64,000 nt of DNA. It comes from Lachnospiraceae bacterium (GTDB lineage Bacteria > Bacillota > Clostridia > Lachnospirales > Lachnospiraceae). This document shows positions 41,490 through 49,048 of the stretch, one piece after another; positions within the stretch are counted from its first letter, which is position 1; each line of letters begins with the position of its first letter. Below the pieces are notes generated by a model that was not told where the DNA came from, made no database searches, and saw only the letters and a program-made list of their open reading frames with translations. Position numbers and translations under genes: made by a program. Location of the stretch: contig CABJAM010000005.1 in NCBI GenBank assembly GCA_902363555.1, forward strand, positions 310,001-374,000, given 5' to 3'.

Positions 41490-43883
41490 TTAATACATGG
41501 ACATGGGGTTTACGTCAAACTGTAAGCTCACATCCTTATTAAGACGGCTTTCCCGCCCGAAAATTTCCATATATTCCCTCGCCGCGATCAAATAAGGGAA
41601 CTTCTTATTTTTAACATAAAATACCTTGCGGTACGTATCCTTTCCTTTGGATACGGATGCGCTGGCCGGTCCGATAAATTCCATATTTTCCAGGCCAAAC
41701 TGGCTGCAATAATGTCGGGCGGCCTTTAACAGCTCTTCTATAAATATAGAAGCTTTGTTTTCATCTGTTGACTGTACAAGCACCACCATCATATGTTTTA
41801 CCGGAGGGTAGCCCAGCATACGCCGGTACAGCATTTCCTGACGGTAAAACTCCTTGTAATCCTGCCGGCTGGCGCAGACAATACTGTAATGCTGTGGATT
41901 GTACGTCTGTATGACCACCTCTCCGCCCTTTTCATCCCGGCCGGAACGCCCAGCCGCCTGAGTCAAAAGCTGAAATGTCCGCTCCGCCGCCATAAAGTCA
42001 TTGGAAAACATGGACAAATCCGCAGCCAGTATGCCCACAAGGGTGACATTTGGGAAATCATGGCCCTTGACGATCATCTGAGTGCCCACAAGGATATCTG
42101 CCTCATGGTTTCTAAAGCGCTCAAGTATTTCGTCCATACTGTCCTTTTTCGCGGTGGAATCACGGTCCAGCCGCAGCACCCGCGCCCCGGGAAATTCGTC
42201 CATGACCATGCGTTCCACCTTCTGGGTGCCGGTGCCAAAAGCCGCCACATAGGGGGAGCCGCACTCCGGGCAGATCTTCGGCAGTTTTTCCTCATAGCCG
42301 CAGTAATGACATTTGAGCCAGCCGTTATTGTGGGCCGTCATGGACACCTCACAGTGTTTACATTTAAATACATGGCCGCAGCTCCGGCACGATACAAAAC
42401 CGGCGTAGCCCCGGCGGTTTAAAAACAGGATGACCTGCTCATGGCGGGCCAGCCGCTCCCCGATCATTTCCCTGAGCGCGCCGCTGAATATTTTTTTATT
42501 TTTCAGTTTAAATTCCTCGCGCAGGTCCACAACCTTCACTTCCGGCAATACACTGCCCGCCTTTGCCCGCTGTGTCAGCTCGTGGAGCCCGTATAGACCG
42601 GAAAGTGCCCGGGCATAGGATTCCATCGACGGTGTGGCCGATCCCAGTACCAGCTTTGCGCCGGTCATCTGTGCCCGCCAGGCGGCCACATCCCGGGCGT
42701 GAAATCTGGGCGTTGTCTCACTTTTATAAGCGCCGTCATGCTCTTCATCCATAACAATAAGGCCCAGATCCTGAAACGGCATAAATAATGCGGAGCGGGG
42801 GCCCACAACGATATCGATATCGCCCCTCTTTGCCCGAAGGTACTGATCATATTTTTCACCGTCGGACAGCCTGGAGTTCATAATGGAAACCCGGTCGCCG
42901 AAGCGGCTGTGAAACCGGGAAACCGTCTGGAGCGACAGGGATATTTCCGGGATCAGTACGATGGCCTGTTTACCCTCGGCAATGGTCCGGGCGATCAGCT
43001 CCATATAAACTTCTGTTTTACCGCTGCCGGTGACACCGTGGATCAGATGGATCTGATGGGATGTATCGGACCAGATCTGCTCTGCCACGGCGGCCTGCTC
43101 CCCGTTGAGCTCCACCGGGCGCCCCTGGGGCGTTAAGCGGCGCCACGGGCTGCGGTATTCCTCCTCGGCCACTTCCTCCACGTAACCGGCATCTATCAGG
43201 CTGCGCACGGTGGAGGGGGATATTTTTAAAGTATCCTCAATGTAGGACTGGGTTAGCGTATGGAGCGGCGGCTCGGCGGCTGTTCCACCGCTCTGTCCGG
43301 AGATTTCGACGCCGGTGCTCCCGCCGCTCTGTTTAGAGGTTTCGACGCCGGTGCTCCCGCCACTTTGTTTTGCACGCTCGGCAACGAAGTTCCCGCCGCC
43401 CTGCTCTGCGGTTTTGCCGATCAGGGCGTCCAGCAGGCGTACCCGCGCCCTGCACCGTTTATTTTCCCGGATCTCATTCAGATAGTTTTCGGCCTCCTGC
43501 GGCGGTACGGCCAGCCGGTACCGGCGGCGGACGATGGCTTTGATCTGCTTTTTTACGGGAACTACGGTTTTTAATGCCTGGTTCATGGTGCCGCCATAGA
43601 CCTTTTTTATTTGCCACGCAAGCTTAATAAGCTGCCCTTCCATGGCCAGCTCGCTGTTGATGACCTGGGTTATGTCCTTTATTTTTTCAATGTCATAGCC
43701 GGGCTGGTCGGTAATATTCACCACATAGCCCTTGAGCGCCTTGTCTCCTCTTCCAAACGGGATCATAACCTGGGAACCGATATCCACATTGCCTGCGAGA
43801 GACTCGGGGATACGGTACTGGAAAATCCGGTCCAGGTTTCCGGCGGAGATGTCGACGACGATATCTGCATATAAAACAGGCAT
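41490..43883 (-). CDS. priA: primosomal replication restart helicase PriA
   Basis: A 797-residue superfamily 2 helicase that reloads the replisome at stalled forks. It has an N-terminal 3'-OH DNA-binding domain, Walker A GVTGSGKT (283-290), DEEHD (box II), zinc-binding cysteine pairs (CRSCGHVFKCKHC, CHYCG, CPEC) and motif VI QAAGRSGR. Between the N-terminal and helicase domains is a low-complexity insert (about 158-203) with three copies of KQSGGSTGVE-type repeats. It accounts for the extra length over the usual 730-740 residues. First gene of the 11-gene operon. Confidence 0.95.
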   Translation of the reverse strand: MPVLYADIVVDISAGNLDRIFQYRIPESLAGNVDIGSQVMIPFGRGDKALKGYVVNITDQPGYDIEKIKDITQVINSELAMEGQLIKLAWQIKKVYGGTMNQALKTVVPVKKQIKAIVRRRYRLAVPPQEAENYLNEIRENKRCRARVRLLDALIGKTAEQGGGNFVAERAKQSGGSTGVETSKQSGGSTGVEISGQSGGTAAEPPLHTLTQSYIEDTLKISPSTVRSLIDAGYVEEVAEEEYRSPWRRLTPQGRPVELNGEQAAVAEQIWSDTSHQIHLIHGVTGSGKTEVYMELIARTIAEGKQAIVLIPEISLSLQTVSRFHSRFGDRVSIMNSRLSDGEKYDQYLRAKRGDIDIVVGPRSALFMPFQDLGLIVMDEEHDGAYKSETTPRFHARDVAAWRAQMTGAKLVLGSATPSMESYARALSGLYGLHELTQRAKAGSVLPEVKVVDLREEFKLKNKKIFSGALREMIGERLARHEQVILFLNRRGYAGFVSCRSCGHVFKCKHCEVSMTAHNNGWLKCHYCGYEEKLPKICPECGSPYVAAFGTGTQKVERMVMDEFPGARVLRLDRDSTAKKDSMDEILERFRNHEADILVGTQMIVKGHDFPNVTLVGILAADLSMFSNDFMAAERTFQLLTQAAGRSGRDEKGGEVVIQTYNPQHYSIVCASRQDYKEFYRQEMLYRRMLGYPPVKHMMVVLVQSTDENKASIFIEELLKAARHYCSQFGLENMEFIGPASASVSKGKDTYRKVFYVKNKKFPYLIAAREYMEIFGRESRLNKDVSLQFDVNPMSMY

Positions 43884-43915
43884 TTTATCACACCTTAATC
43901 TTCTTTAACCTCATT

Positions 43916-43945
43916 AGTATAACATACACTTATAGGAAATGTAAA
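43916..43945 (-). promoter_or_regulatory. sigma-A promoter of the priA operon
   Basis: On the minus strand TTTACA (43945-43940), 18 bp, TATACT (43921-43916), 33 bp before the priA ATG with an AAGGTG ribosome site. Confidence 0.65.
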
Positions 43946-43980
43946 TTTTAATTTTTTTATTAGGGGGCGGAACATATCGA

Positions 43981-44246
43981 GGGGTTTTGTAGAGGCTGGG
44001 CGGGGGCGGGCCGGCAGGGGCATACGGCTGTTTCACCACTTAAGACAGGCTAAGCGTCCGGTCATTTGCTAAAGGCAATCCTGGGGGAAGGAAGTGAGTA
44101 TTCTTATTTTTGTTCCGTTTGACGGCTTCCTTCCCCCAGGATTAACGCAAATGCCCGGGCGCTAAGTCTGTCTAAAGCGGCTGTAATGCCGTATGCCCCT
44201 GCCGGCCCGCCTCCGCCCAAGACGCCGCACAGCCTCCACAAAACCA
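43981..44246. repeat. large imperfect palindrome, about 110-bp arms
   Basis: 43981-44095 is the imperfect reverse complement of 44124-44246. Matching blocks include GGGGTTTTGTAGAGGCT with AGCCTCCACAAAACCAC, GGGCCGGCAGGGGCATACGG with its complement at 44189-44208, and AATCCTGGGGGAAGGAAG (44077-44094) with CTTCCTTCCCCCAGGATT (44126-44143). An about 30-nt T-rich loop separates the arms. No gene is visible. Confidence 0.85.
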
Positions 44247-44332
44247 CGAACGTTTTCTCGGACGAATAAAAAGGATTAAAATCTGTTTGGTGGCCGAATT
44301 TTCTTTTACAGTTTGGTACTTATGCATCGTAC

Positions 44333-44794
44333 ATCGGAGTCTGAGATAAGCCCTGCGGCACCATGAGCCCCGCTCCAGACTTTGAACCCGGCCGGTGGCT
44401 CTGGAAACACTTGCCCGGAACTGGGGCTGTACCTTTGACGGTTCAGTCTGTGTCACTTTGAAAAAGGCTTACGAAGGACTTTAGTGAAACTTAGGCTAAA
44501 AAGACAGCAATTCCGGACCAAAATCCGAGCTTACAAGGCCGGATTTTGAGGGCCAAGTTCATCCAAAGTCATAGAGAGTTTGGATGAACATTGGCCCGGT
44601 GTCCGGAATTGCTGCCTTTTTAGCCTTAGTTGAACTTAAGCCCGGAGACGGCCTTTTCCAAAGAGGCACAGACTGAACCGTCAAAGGTGCAGCCTCAGTT
44701 CCGGGCAAGTGTTTCCAGAACCACCAGTCGGGTTCAAAGCCTGGAGCGGGGCTCATGGTGCCGTAGGGCTTATCGCAAACTCTGTGGCCCCGAT
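44333..44794. repeat. giant imperfect palindrome, about 220-bp arms
   Basis: The arms close around 44568-44578. Outermost clear pairing is 44333-44337 with 44790-44794, then 44346 onwards with 44773 downwards. Long matches include GGCACCATGAGCCCCGCTCC (44357-44376), complementary to 44745-44764, and CCTTTGACGGTTCAGTCTG (44432-44450), complementary to 44667-44685. The left arm has an extra side hairpin AAAATCCG/CGGATTTT (44520-44547). Arm differences are mostly transitions. No gene is visible. Confidence 0.88.
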
Positions 44795-44819
44795 TGTGGT
44801 TTCGTTACCGAAAAAGGCA

Positions 44820-44849
44820 TTGTAATTTGAACGTAATTCGTTATATAAT
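44820..44849 (+). promoter_or_regulatory. sigma-A promoter of the transglutaminase-pilus operon
   Basis: TTGTAA (44820-44825), 18 bp, consensus TATAAT (44844-44849). It begins 26 bp after the giant palindrome ends. Confidence 0.65.
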
Positions 44850-44858
44850 AGAACTGTT

Positions 44859-44902
44859 ATGTATAACATAACTATGTATAACAATGTATAACAAGTATAA
44901 AC
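44859..44902 (+). promoter_or_regulatory. phased ATGTATAAC repeats in the operon leader
   Basis: ATGTATAAC occurs at 44859, 44874 and 44884, with a variant AGTATAAAC ending at 44902; spacings are 15, 10 and about 10 bp. The first copy is part of the palindrome GTTATGTATAACATAAC (44856-44872). They cover the first transcribed bases before the AAGGAG site (44903-44908), a natural place for a repressor or RNA-level control. Confidence 0.6.
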
Positions 44903-44917
44903 AAGGAGTTTTGTTTT

Positions 44918-45943
44918 ATGGACAACCAAAGGCTGTTCCGAAGGCTTATTGGATTTTTGGTGATCACCTGTCTTTTGGGGTCCGGATGCTCGGGTGCAGG
45001 GGCGGATACGGGGCCCCAAGGAAGCGGCGGGCGAAGCTCCCAGGCGCTGGCGGGTACGATGGCCCAGACGGCGGACGGAAGCGATGAAGCTTTGGCGGAT
45101 GGAAGCCGGGATAATACGCCGGTCGTATTGGAGGCCCGGGCAGATGGTGCCGTAACTTATGGCAATGAGCTTGTGACCATCGATGCTTCCCATTCGGATG
45201 ACGGGTATATAATGATTAAATATAACGGAACAAATGAGATGGTAAAAATCCTCATCACTGCACCGGGTTATGACAAGGACTACCAGTACACCTCCCGGAG
45301 CAGTGATTTCGAGACGTTTCCTCTGACCGGAGGGAGCGGTACATATAAAATTATCGTATATGAAAGTGTTTCCGTGGAGGAAAAGAAATACTCCCCGATT
45401 TTCCAGTTGGAAACAGAATTTACCATCGCGGATGAATTTACACCTTTTCTCTATCCGAATCAATATGTTAATTTTACGAAGGATTCCCAGTCGGTAAAGA
45501 AAGGCGCACAATTGGCCGCTTCGGCGGATACGGATCTGGATGTGGTGGCCAATGTGTATCATTATCTTGTGGACAATGTTGTCTACGATACAGGAAAGGC
45601 CCAGGATGTGGAGGATAAAAAGATCCGGCTGTATCTCCCCACACCGGATGATACGCTTGATTCCGGCACAGGTATATGCTTTGATTATGCGGCGCTGATG
45701 ACCACGATGCTGCGCAGCCAGCGTATTCCCACAAAGCTGGTGACGGGTTATGCGGGAACGGTGTTCCACGCCTGGATCAGTACATATATCACGGATGTTG
45801 GCTGGATCGACAATATTATCCAGTTTGACGGTAAGTCCTGGACCATGATGGACCCCACGTTTGCGGCCAGTGGAAAAGGCAGCAAGGATACGGAAAAGTT
45901 CATATCCGACGGCAGTAATTATACAACTTCCTACTGCTATTAA
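44918..45943 (+). CDS. transglutaminase-like lipoprotein
   Basis: A 341-residue exported protein. The N-terminal signal (membrane helix about 10-21) ends at a lipobox-like LLGSGC with Cys24, slightly off consensus at -3. A Gly/Ser/Ala-rich linker (25-65) and a beta-rich domain (about 70-175) follow. A transglutaminase-like core has GTGICFDYAALM (Cys254), VFHAWIS (His284) and MMDPTF (Asp312), giving the full catalytic triad. Members of this papain-like fold act as peptidases, amidases or cross-linkers; the activity here is not predictable. As first gene before a pilus-like machine it may process or cross-link surface material. The gap to the next gene is 26 bp. Confidence 0.88.
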   Translation: MDNQRLFRRLIGFLVITCLLGSGCSGAGADTGPQGSGGRSSQALAGTMAQTADGSDEALADGSRDNTPVVLEARADGAVTYGNELVTIDASHSDDGYIMIKYNGTNEMVKILITAPGYDKDYQYTSRSSDFETFPLTGGSGTYKIIVYESVSVEEKKYSPIFQLETEFTIADEFTPFLYPNQYVNFTKDSQSVKKGAQLAASADTDLDVVANVYHYLVDNVVYDTGKAQDVEDKKIRLYLPTPDDTLDSGTGICFDYAALMTTMLRSQRIPTKLVTGYAGTVFHAWISTYITDVGWIDNIIQFDGKSWTMMDPTFAASGKGSKDTEKFISDGSNYTTSYCY

Positions 45944-45969
45944 TCTATAAACAGGAAAAGAGGTTTGTT

Positions 45970-47007
45970 ATGCAATTATCAAATACCGAACTGTCTACAT
46001 TTTTTGACCAGATGGCTATGATCCTCCATGCCGGAATCCCGGCCATTGAAGGTCTGGCGATTATGAAGGAGGACGCCGCATCCAAAGAAGGCGGCGAAAT
46101 TCTGGACAGCCTTTATACAACGATGGAAGCTACCGGTTTTCTCTATACTGCGATGGAGGATGCCGCAGTTTTCCCGCCCTATGCCACGGAGCTTATCCGT
46201 ATCGGCGAGCAGACCGGACATCTTGAAAAGGTGCTGCGGTCACTGGCGGTCTACTATACCCGCCAGGAGGACGTGCGCAAAAGCATAAAAAGCGCCGTCT
46301 CCTACCCATTGATTATGATCGGGATGATGCTTGTCATTATTCTTGTGCTTATTATCAAGGTACTGCCCATGTTCAACGATGTTTTTGTCCAGCTTGGCAG
46401 CGAAATGACAGGGATTTCCCGCTCCGTTATGGATATCGGAATGACACTCAGCCGTTACTCTTTTATCTTTGTTATAGTGCTGGCAGTGATTGCCGCCGCC
46501 GTGATTTTTCTCGGATGCACAAAAAAAGGAGCCGCGATGCGCAGCCGTATGGCCTGCCGCTTTTTTGCCACAAAGAAGCTGACCCGCCAGATGGCCGTTT
46601 CCAAATTTGCCGCCGGTATGGCACTGACCCTTGGCAGCGGCCTGGATGTGGAGGAAAGCCTGGAAATGACAGGAAAACTGATCGACCATCCGGAAATCTC
46701 CAAAAGCATTGATGCCTGTAAAGCGCTGATCGTGGAGGAACAATTGGATTTTTCCCAGGCGCTGGCTAAAACCGGCATTTTCACCGGCGTATATGCCCGT
46801 ATGGTTTCCATTGGCTACAAAACCGGCGCACTGGACGAATTGATGGATAAAATCGCCTCGGCCTATGAGGATGAGATCGATACACGCATGAACCGGCTGA
46901 TTTCCATTCTGGAACCTACTCTGGTCGCCATCCTTTCGATCATCGTAGGTATGATTCTGCTGTCCGTCATGCTGCCGCTGCTTGGCATCATGTCCAATAT
47001 TGGCTGA
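45970..47007 (+). CDS. GspF/PilC-family inner-membrane platform protein
   Basis: A 345-residue integral membrane protein of the type II secretion F / type IV pilus PilC family. It has two repeated cytoplasmic helical domains (about 1-105 and 200-305) and three membrane helices (about 112-134, 162-182, 318-340), the standard topology. The IRIGEQTGHLEKVLRSLAVYY block in domain 1 and the VSIGYKTGALDELMDKIASAYEDEID block in domain 2, quoted in part, are the family hallmarks. This protein anchors the assembly ATPase and extracts pilins from the membrane. It lacks the about 60 N-terminal residues of longer PilC proteins. Confidence 0.93.
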   Translation: MQLSNTELSTFFDQMAMILHAGIPAIEGLAIMKEDAASKEGGEILDSLYTTMEATGFLYTAMEDAAVFPPYATELIRIGEQTGHLEKVLRSLAVYYTRQEDVRKSIKSAVSYPLIMIGMMLVIILVLIIKVLPMFNDVFVQLGSEMTGISRSVMDIGMTLSRYSFIFVIVLAVIAAAVIFLGCTKKGAAMRSRMACRFFATKKLTRQMAVSKFAAGMALTLGSGLDVEESLEMTGKLIDHPEISKSIDACKALIVEEQLDFSQALAKTGIFTGVYARMVSIGYKTGALDELMDKIASAYEDEIDTRMNRLISILEPTLVAILSIIVGMILLSVMLPLLGIMSNIG

Positions 47008-47071
47008 TTAAAGTAACAGTTAAAACAGGTCTGCGTATTTACTGCGCAGTCACTGATTAGAGGTGAAGCGA

Positions 47072-47407
47072 ATGAACCGTTTTGCAAAAAAAAGTATGTC
47101 CGGCAATAAAAAAGCCGTAATTCTGCCACTGGCCGGTTTCGTGCTCATCGTGGCCCTATTTTTTGCCGGTGTCAATAAAATTTCCGGCACCAGCGATGCC
47201 CAGGCCTACGAGAGTCTTCAAACGGCGCTGCGCCGAAATATGACCCACTGCTATGCCATTGAAGGCCAGTATCCGCCCAGTCTGGAATATATGGAGGAGC
47301 ATTACGGACTGTCCTACGATAAGGACAAATATTATATTGATTATCAAGTCATGGCGTCAAATATTATGCCAAATGTGACAATCATCAAGCGGGAGGCGGA
47401 TCAATGA
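47072..47407 (+). CDS. small pseudopilin-like protein
   Basis: A 111-residue protein starting at ATG 47072 behind AGAGGTGA. A short basic N-terminus (RFAKKSMSGNKK) precedes one hydrophobic helix (about 16-33). A C-terminal domain follows whose LQTALRRNMTHCYAIEGQYPPSLEYM pattern, quoted as AIEGQYPPSLEYM, resembles the helix-then-YPxSLE pattern of GspG-type pseudopilins. The usual G|xxxxE prepilin cleavage site is not visible; no Glu follows at position +5. Its stop overlaps the next start (ATGA). Pilin role is inferred from size, topology and context. Confidence 0.75.
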   Translation: MNRFAKKSMSGNKKAVILPLAGFVLIVALFFAGVNKISGTSDAQAYESLQTALRRNMTHCYAIEGQYPPSLEYMEEHYGLSYDKDKYYIDYQVMASNIMPNVTIIKREADQ

Positions 47408-48009
47408 AAACAGACAAACAGACGACGCACATGATCGACTTCCTGTTTACCATCGCGCTTTTTGGCGTTTTTGCCGCCTCCGCGCTGCTGGCCGTCATCA
47501 TTGGCGCCAATGTTTATAAATCCACAACACAGAATATGTCGGATAATTACAACAACCGGACATCCATGGCCTACATTATGGAAAAAATCCGCCAGCATGA
47601 CCAAAGCCAGGGTGTCCTGGTTGAGGATATTGACGGCTATACATGTCTTCTGTTCCGCCAGACCTATGACGGTGAAGGCTATACGACCTACATTTATGCG
47701 GATAATGGCTGGCTGCGGGAGCTTTTTATCCGTGACAGCCTGGGCTTCTCCCCGGAAATGGGTGAGGCAGTCATTGAAATCCGCGACTTTGACATGAAGC
47801 TGGCCGCCCCAGGACTTTATCAGCTATCGCTGGTGGACGCCGATGGACAGCATACTCAAATGTATATTTCTGTGCGCAGTGAATCCGGCAGCGATGACAG
47901 TGGCGACGACAGTGGAACCGGCAGCGACACAGGCAGCCATGGCAGCAGAACCGCCAGCGATACAGGCAGCCATGACAGCGGCCATGTGAAGGAGGGAATA
48001 CAAGCATGA
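47404..48009 (+). CDS. single-pass membrane protein of pilus-like operon, Ser/Asp/Gly-rich tail
   Basis: A 201-residue protein with one N-terminal hydrophobic helix (about 10-36) and an extracellular alpha/beta domain (about 40-155; blocks such as AYIMEKIRQHD and GLYQLSLVDADG). The low-complexity tail (157-200) is rich in Ser, Asp, Gly and Thr with near-repeats TGSHGSRTASDTGSHDSG. The layout is that of a minor pilin, but I do not see a prepilin peptidase site and cannot name a family with confidence. Start and stop overlap neighbours by 4 bp, so translation is coupled. Confidence 0.75.
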   Translation: MKTDKQTTHMIDFLFTIALFGVFAASALLAVIIGANVYKSTTQNMSDNYNNRTSMAYIMEKIRQHDQSQGVLVEDIDGYTCLLFRQTYDGEGYTTYIYADNGWLRELFIRDSLGFSPEMGEAVIEIRDFDMKLAAPGLYQLSLVDADGQHTQMYISVRSESGSDDSGDDSGTGSDTGSHGSRTASDTGSHDSGHVKEGIQA

Positions 48010-48542
48010 AATACCGTAATTCCAAATCCACACTTTTTCTCATGGTACTGATCATAGCCATCTTATTTTTTGCCGTAACCAGCGCCGTATGCGCACAGAT
48101 ATTCGCAAAATCGCATATACTCAGTACGAAAACCACCCGGCTAAACCATGCGGTAGCCCAGGCCGAAAGCGCTGCCGAAAGCTTTAAAGCCGTCAATGGT
48201 TCTCTGGAAGCGATGGCGAAACTATTTCCCGGAGCTGCTCTGGACAAAGACACTTTGACGATCAGCTACGACGCAGACTGGCAGCCGTTCACCGCCGATG
48301 TGAAAAACAGTGGTTCTGGTACAGAGGGTATCAGCACAGAGGATACCGGTACAGAGGGTACCAGCACAGAGGATACCCGTGGGGTGCCAACCGGCAGTGA
48401 CAGGCAGAGTGCCTATGAGCTGACACTCATCCGGCTTATGGATGAGGGCCATTGTGTCCGTGCGCACATCGATGTAACCGTTGCTGGAAGCAGCGATGCG
48501 ATCTACACACTGGATATCCAAAAATATGTGAAAGGACGATGA
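48006..48542 (+). CDS. single-pass membrane protein of pilus-like operon
   Basis: A 178-residue protein. One hydrophobic helix (about 9-31, LFLMVLIIAILFFAVTSAV) is followed by a helical stretch (40-75) and a small domain with a duplicated GTEGxSTEDT repeat (about 103-122), then a beta-rich end. It resembles minor pseudopilins in shape only. The spacer repeat is a short tandem duplication in the DNA (48322-48375). Start overlaps the previous stop by 4 bp. Confidence 0.72.
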   Translation: MKYRNSKSTLFLMVLIIAILFFAVTSAVCAQIFAKSHILSTKTTRLNHAVAQAESAAESFKAVNGSLEAMAKLFPGAALDKDTLTISYDADWQPFTADVKNSGSGTEGISTEDTGTEGTSTEDTRGVPTGSDRQSAYELTLIRLMDEGHCVRAHIDVTVAGSSDAIYTLDIQKYVKGR

Positions 48543-48544
48543 GC

Positions 48545-49018
48545 ATGAAAAAGAAATCCCGAATTGGTCTGAATATCGGCACATCCTCCATACTTCTGGT
48601 CTTCGTCCTGCTATGCATGGTTACCTTTGCCGCCCTCTCTTTTGTCAGCGCCAACGCCGACTACAAGCTGAGCCAATCCCTGGAAACCCGGACCACCCGA
48701 TATTATACCGTCTCCAACACCGCGGAACAGCGCCTGTCGGAAATCGAAGATATTTTAGCCGAAGTCAAAACCCGGTCGGCGGACCTTGAAGCTTATAAAC
48801 TCCAGGCGGCGGAAGCTCTGGCAGCAGACAGCCCCGAAGGTTCCTGGGGAACCCTGCACTGGCAGCTTCCATTTTCGGACACGCAGGCACTGGACGTCGT
48901 CTTAAATCTGACAGACCCATTTGAAAGCGGCAGTTATTTTACGGTCAATCGGTGGCAGGTCGTTTCCACAGTTTCCTGGGAAGACGATTCCACGTTGGAG
49001 CTGTTTGACGGCCAGTAG
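48545..49018 (+). CDS. single-pass membrane protein of pilus-like operon
   Basis: A 157-residue protein. I chose ATG 48545, 9 nt after AAAGGA; ATG 48539 lies too close to that site. A basic tail (MKKKSRIGLNIG) precedes a hydrophobic helix (about 14-36), a coiled-coil-like helix (38-95, including EQRLSEIEDILAEVK) and a small beta domain. The IGTSSILLVFVLL start of the helix has a pilin-like look but no Glu at +5. Function inferred only from operon position just before the ATPase. Confidence 0.72.
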   Translation: MKKKSRIGLNIGTSSILLVFVLLCMVTFAALSFVSANADYKLSQSLETRTTRYYTVSNTAEQRLSEIEDILAEVKTRSADLEAYKLQAAEALAADSPEGSWGTLHWQLPFSDTQALDVVLNLTDPFESGSYFTVNRWQVVSTVSWEDDSTLELFDGQ

Positions 49019-49048
49019 GTCACTTTATTTAATTACAAGGAGGCAATC

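Noticed and set aside
43981..44794. Retron or diversity-generating element explanation for the large palindromes
   Set aside because: No reverse transcriptase, template repeat or target gene is present in the window.
44172..44830. Small open frames in the giant palindrome region
   Set aside because: They translate palindrome arms (mirror-like products from both arms), lack ribosome sites and do not look like proteins.
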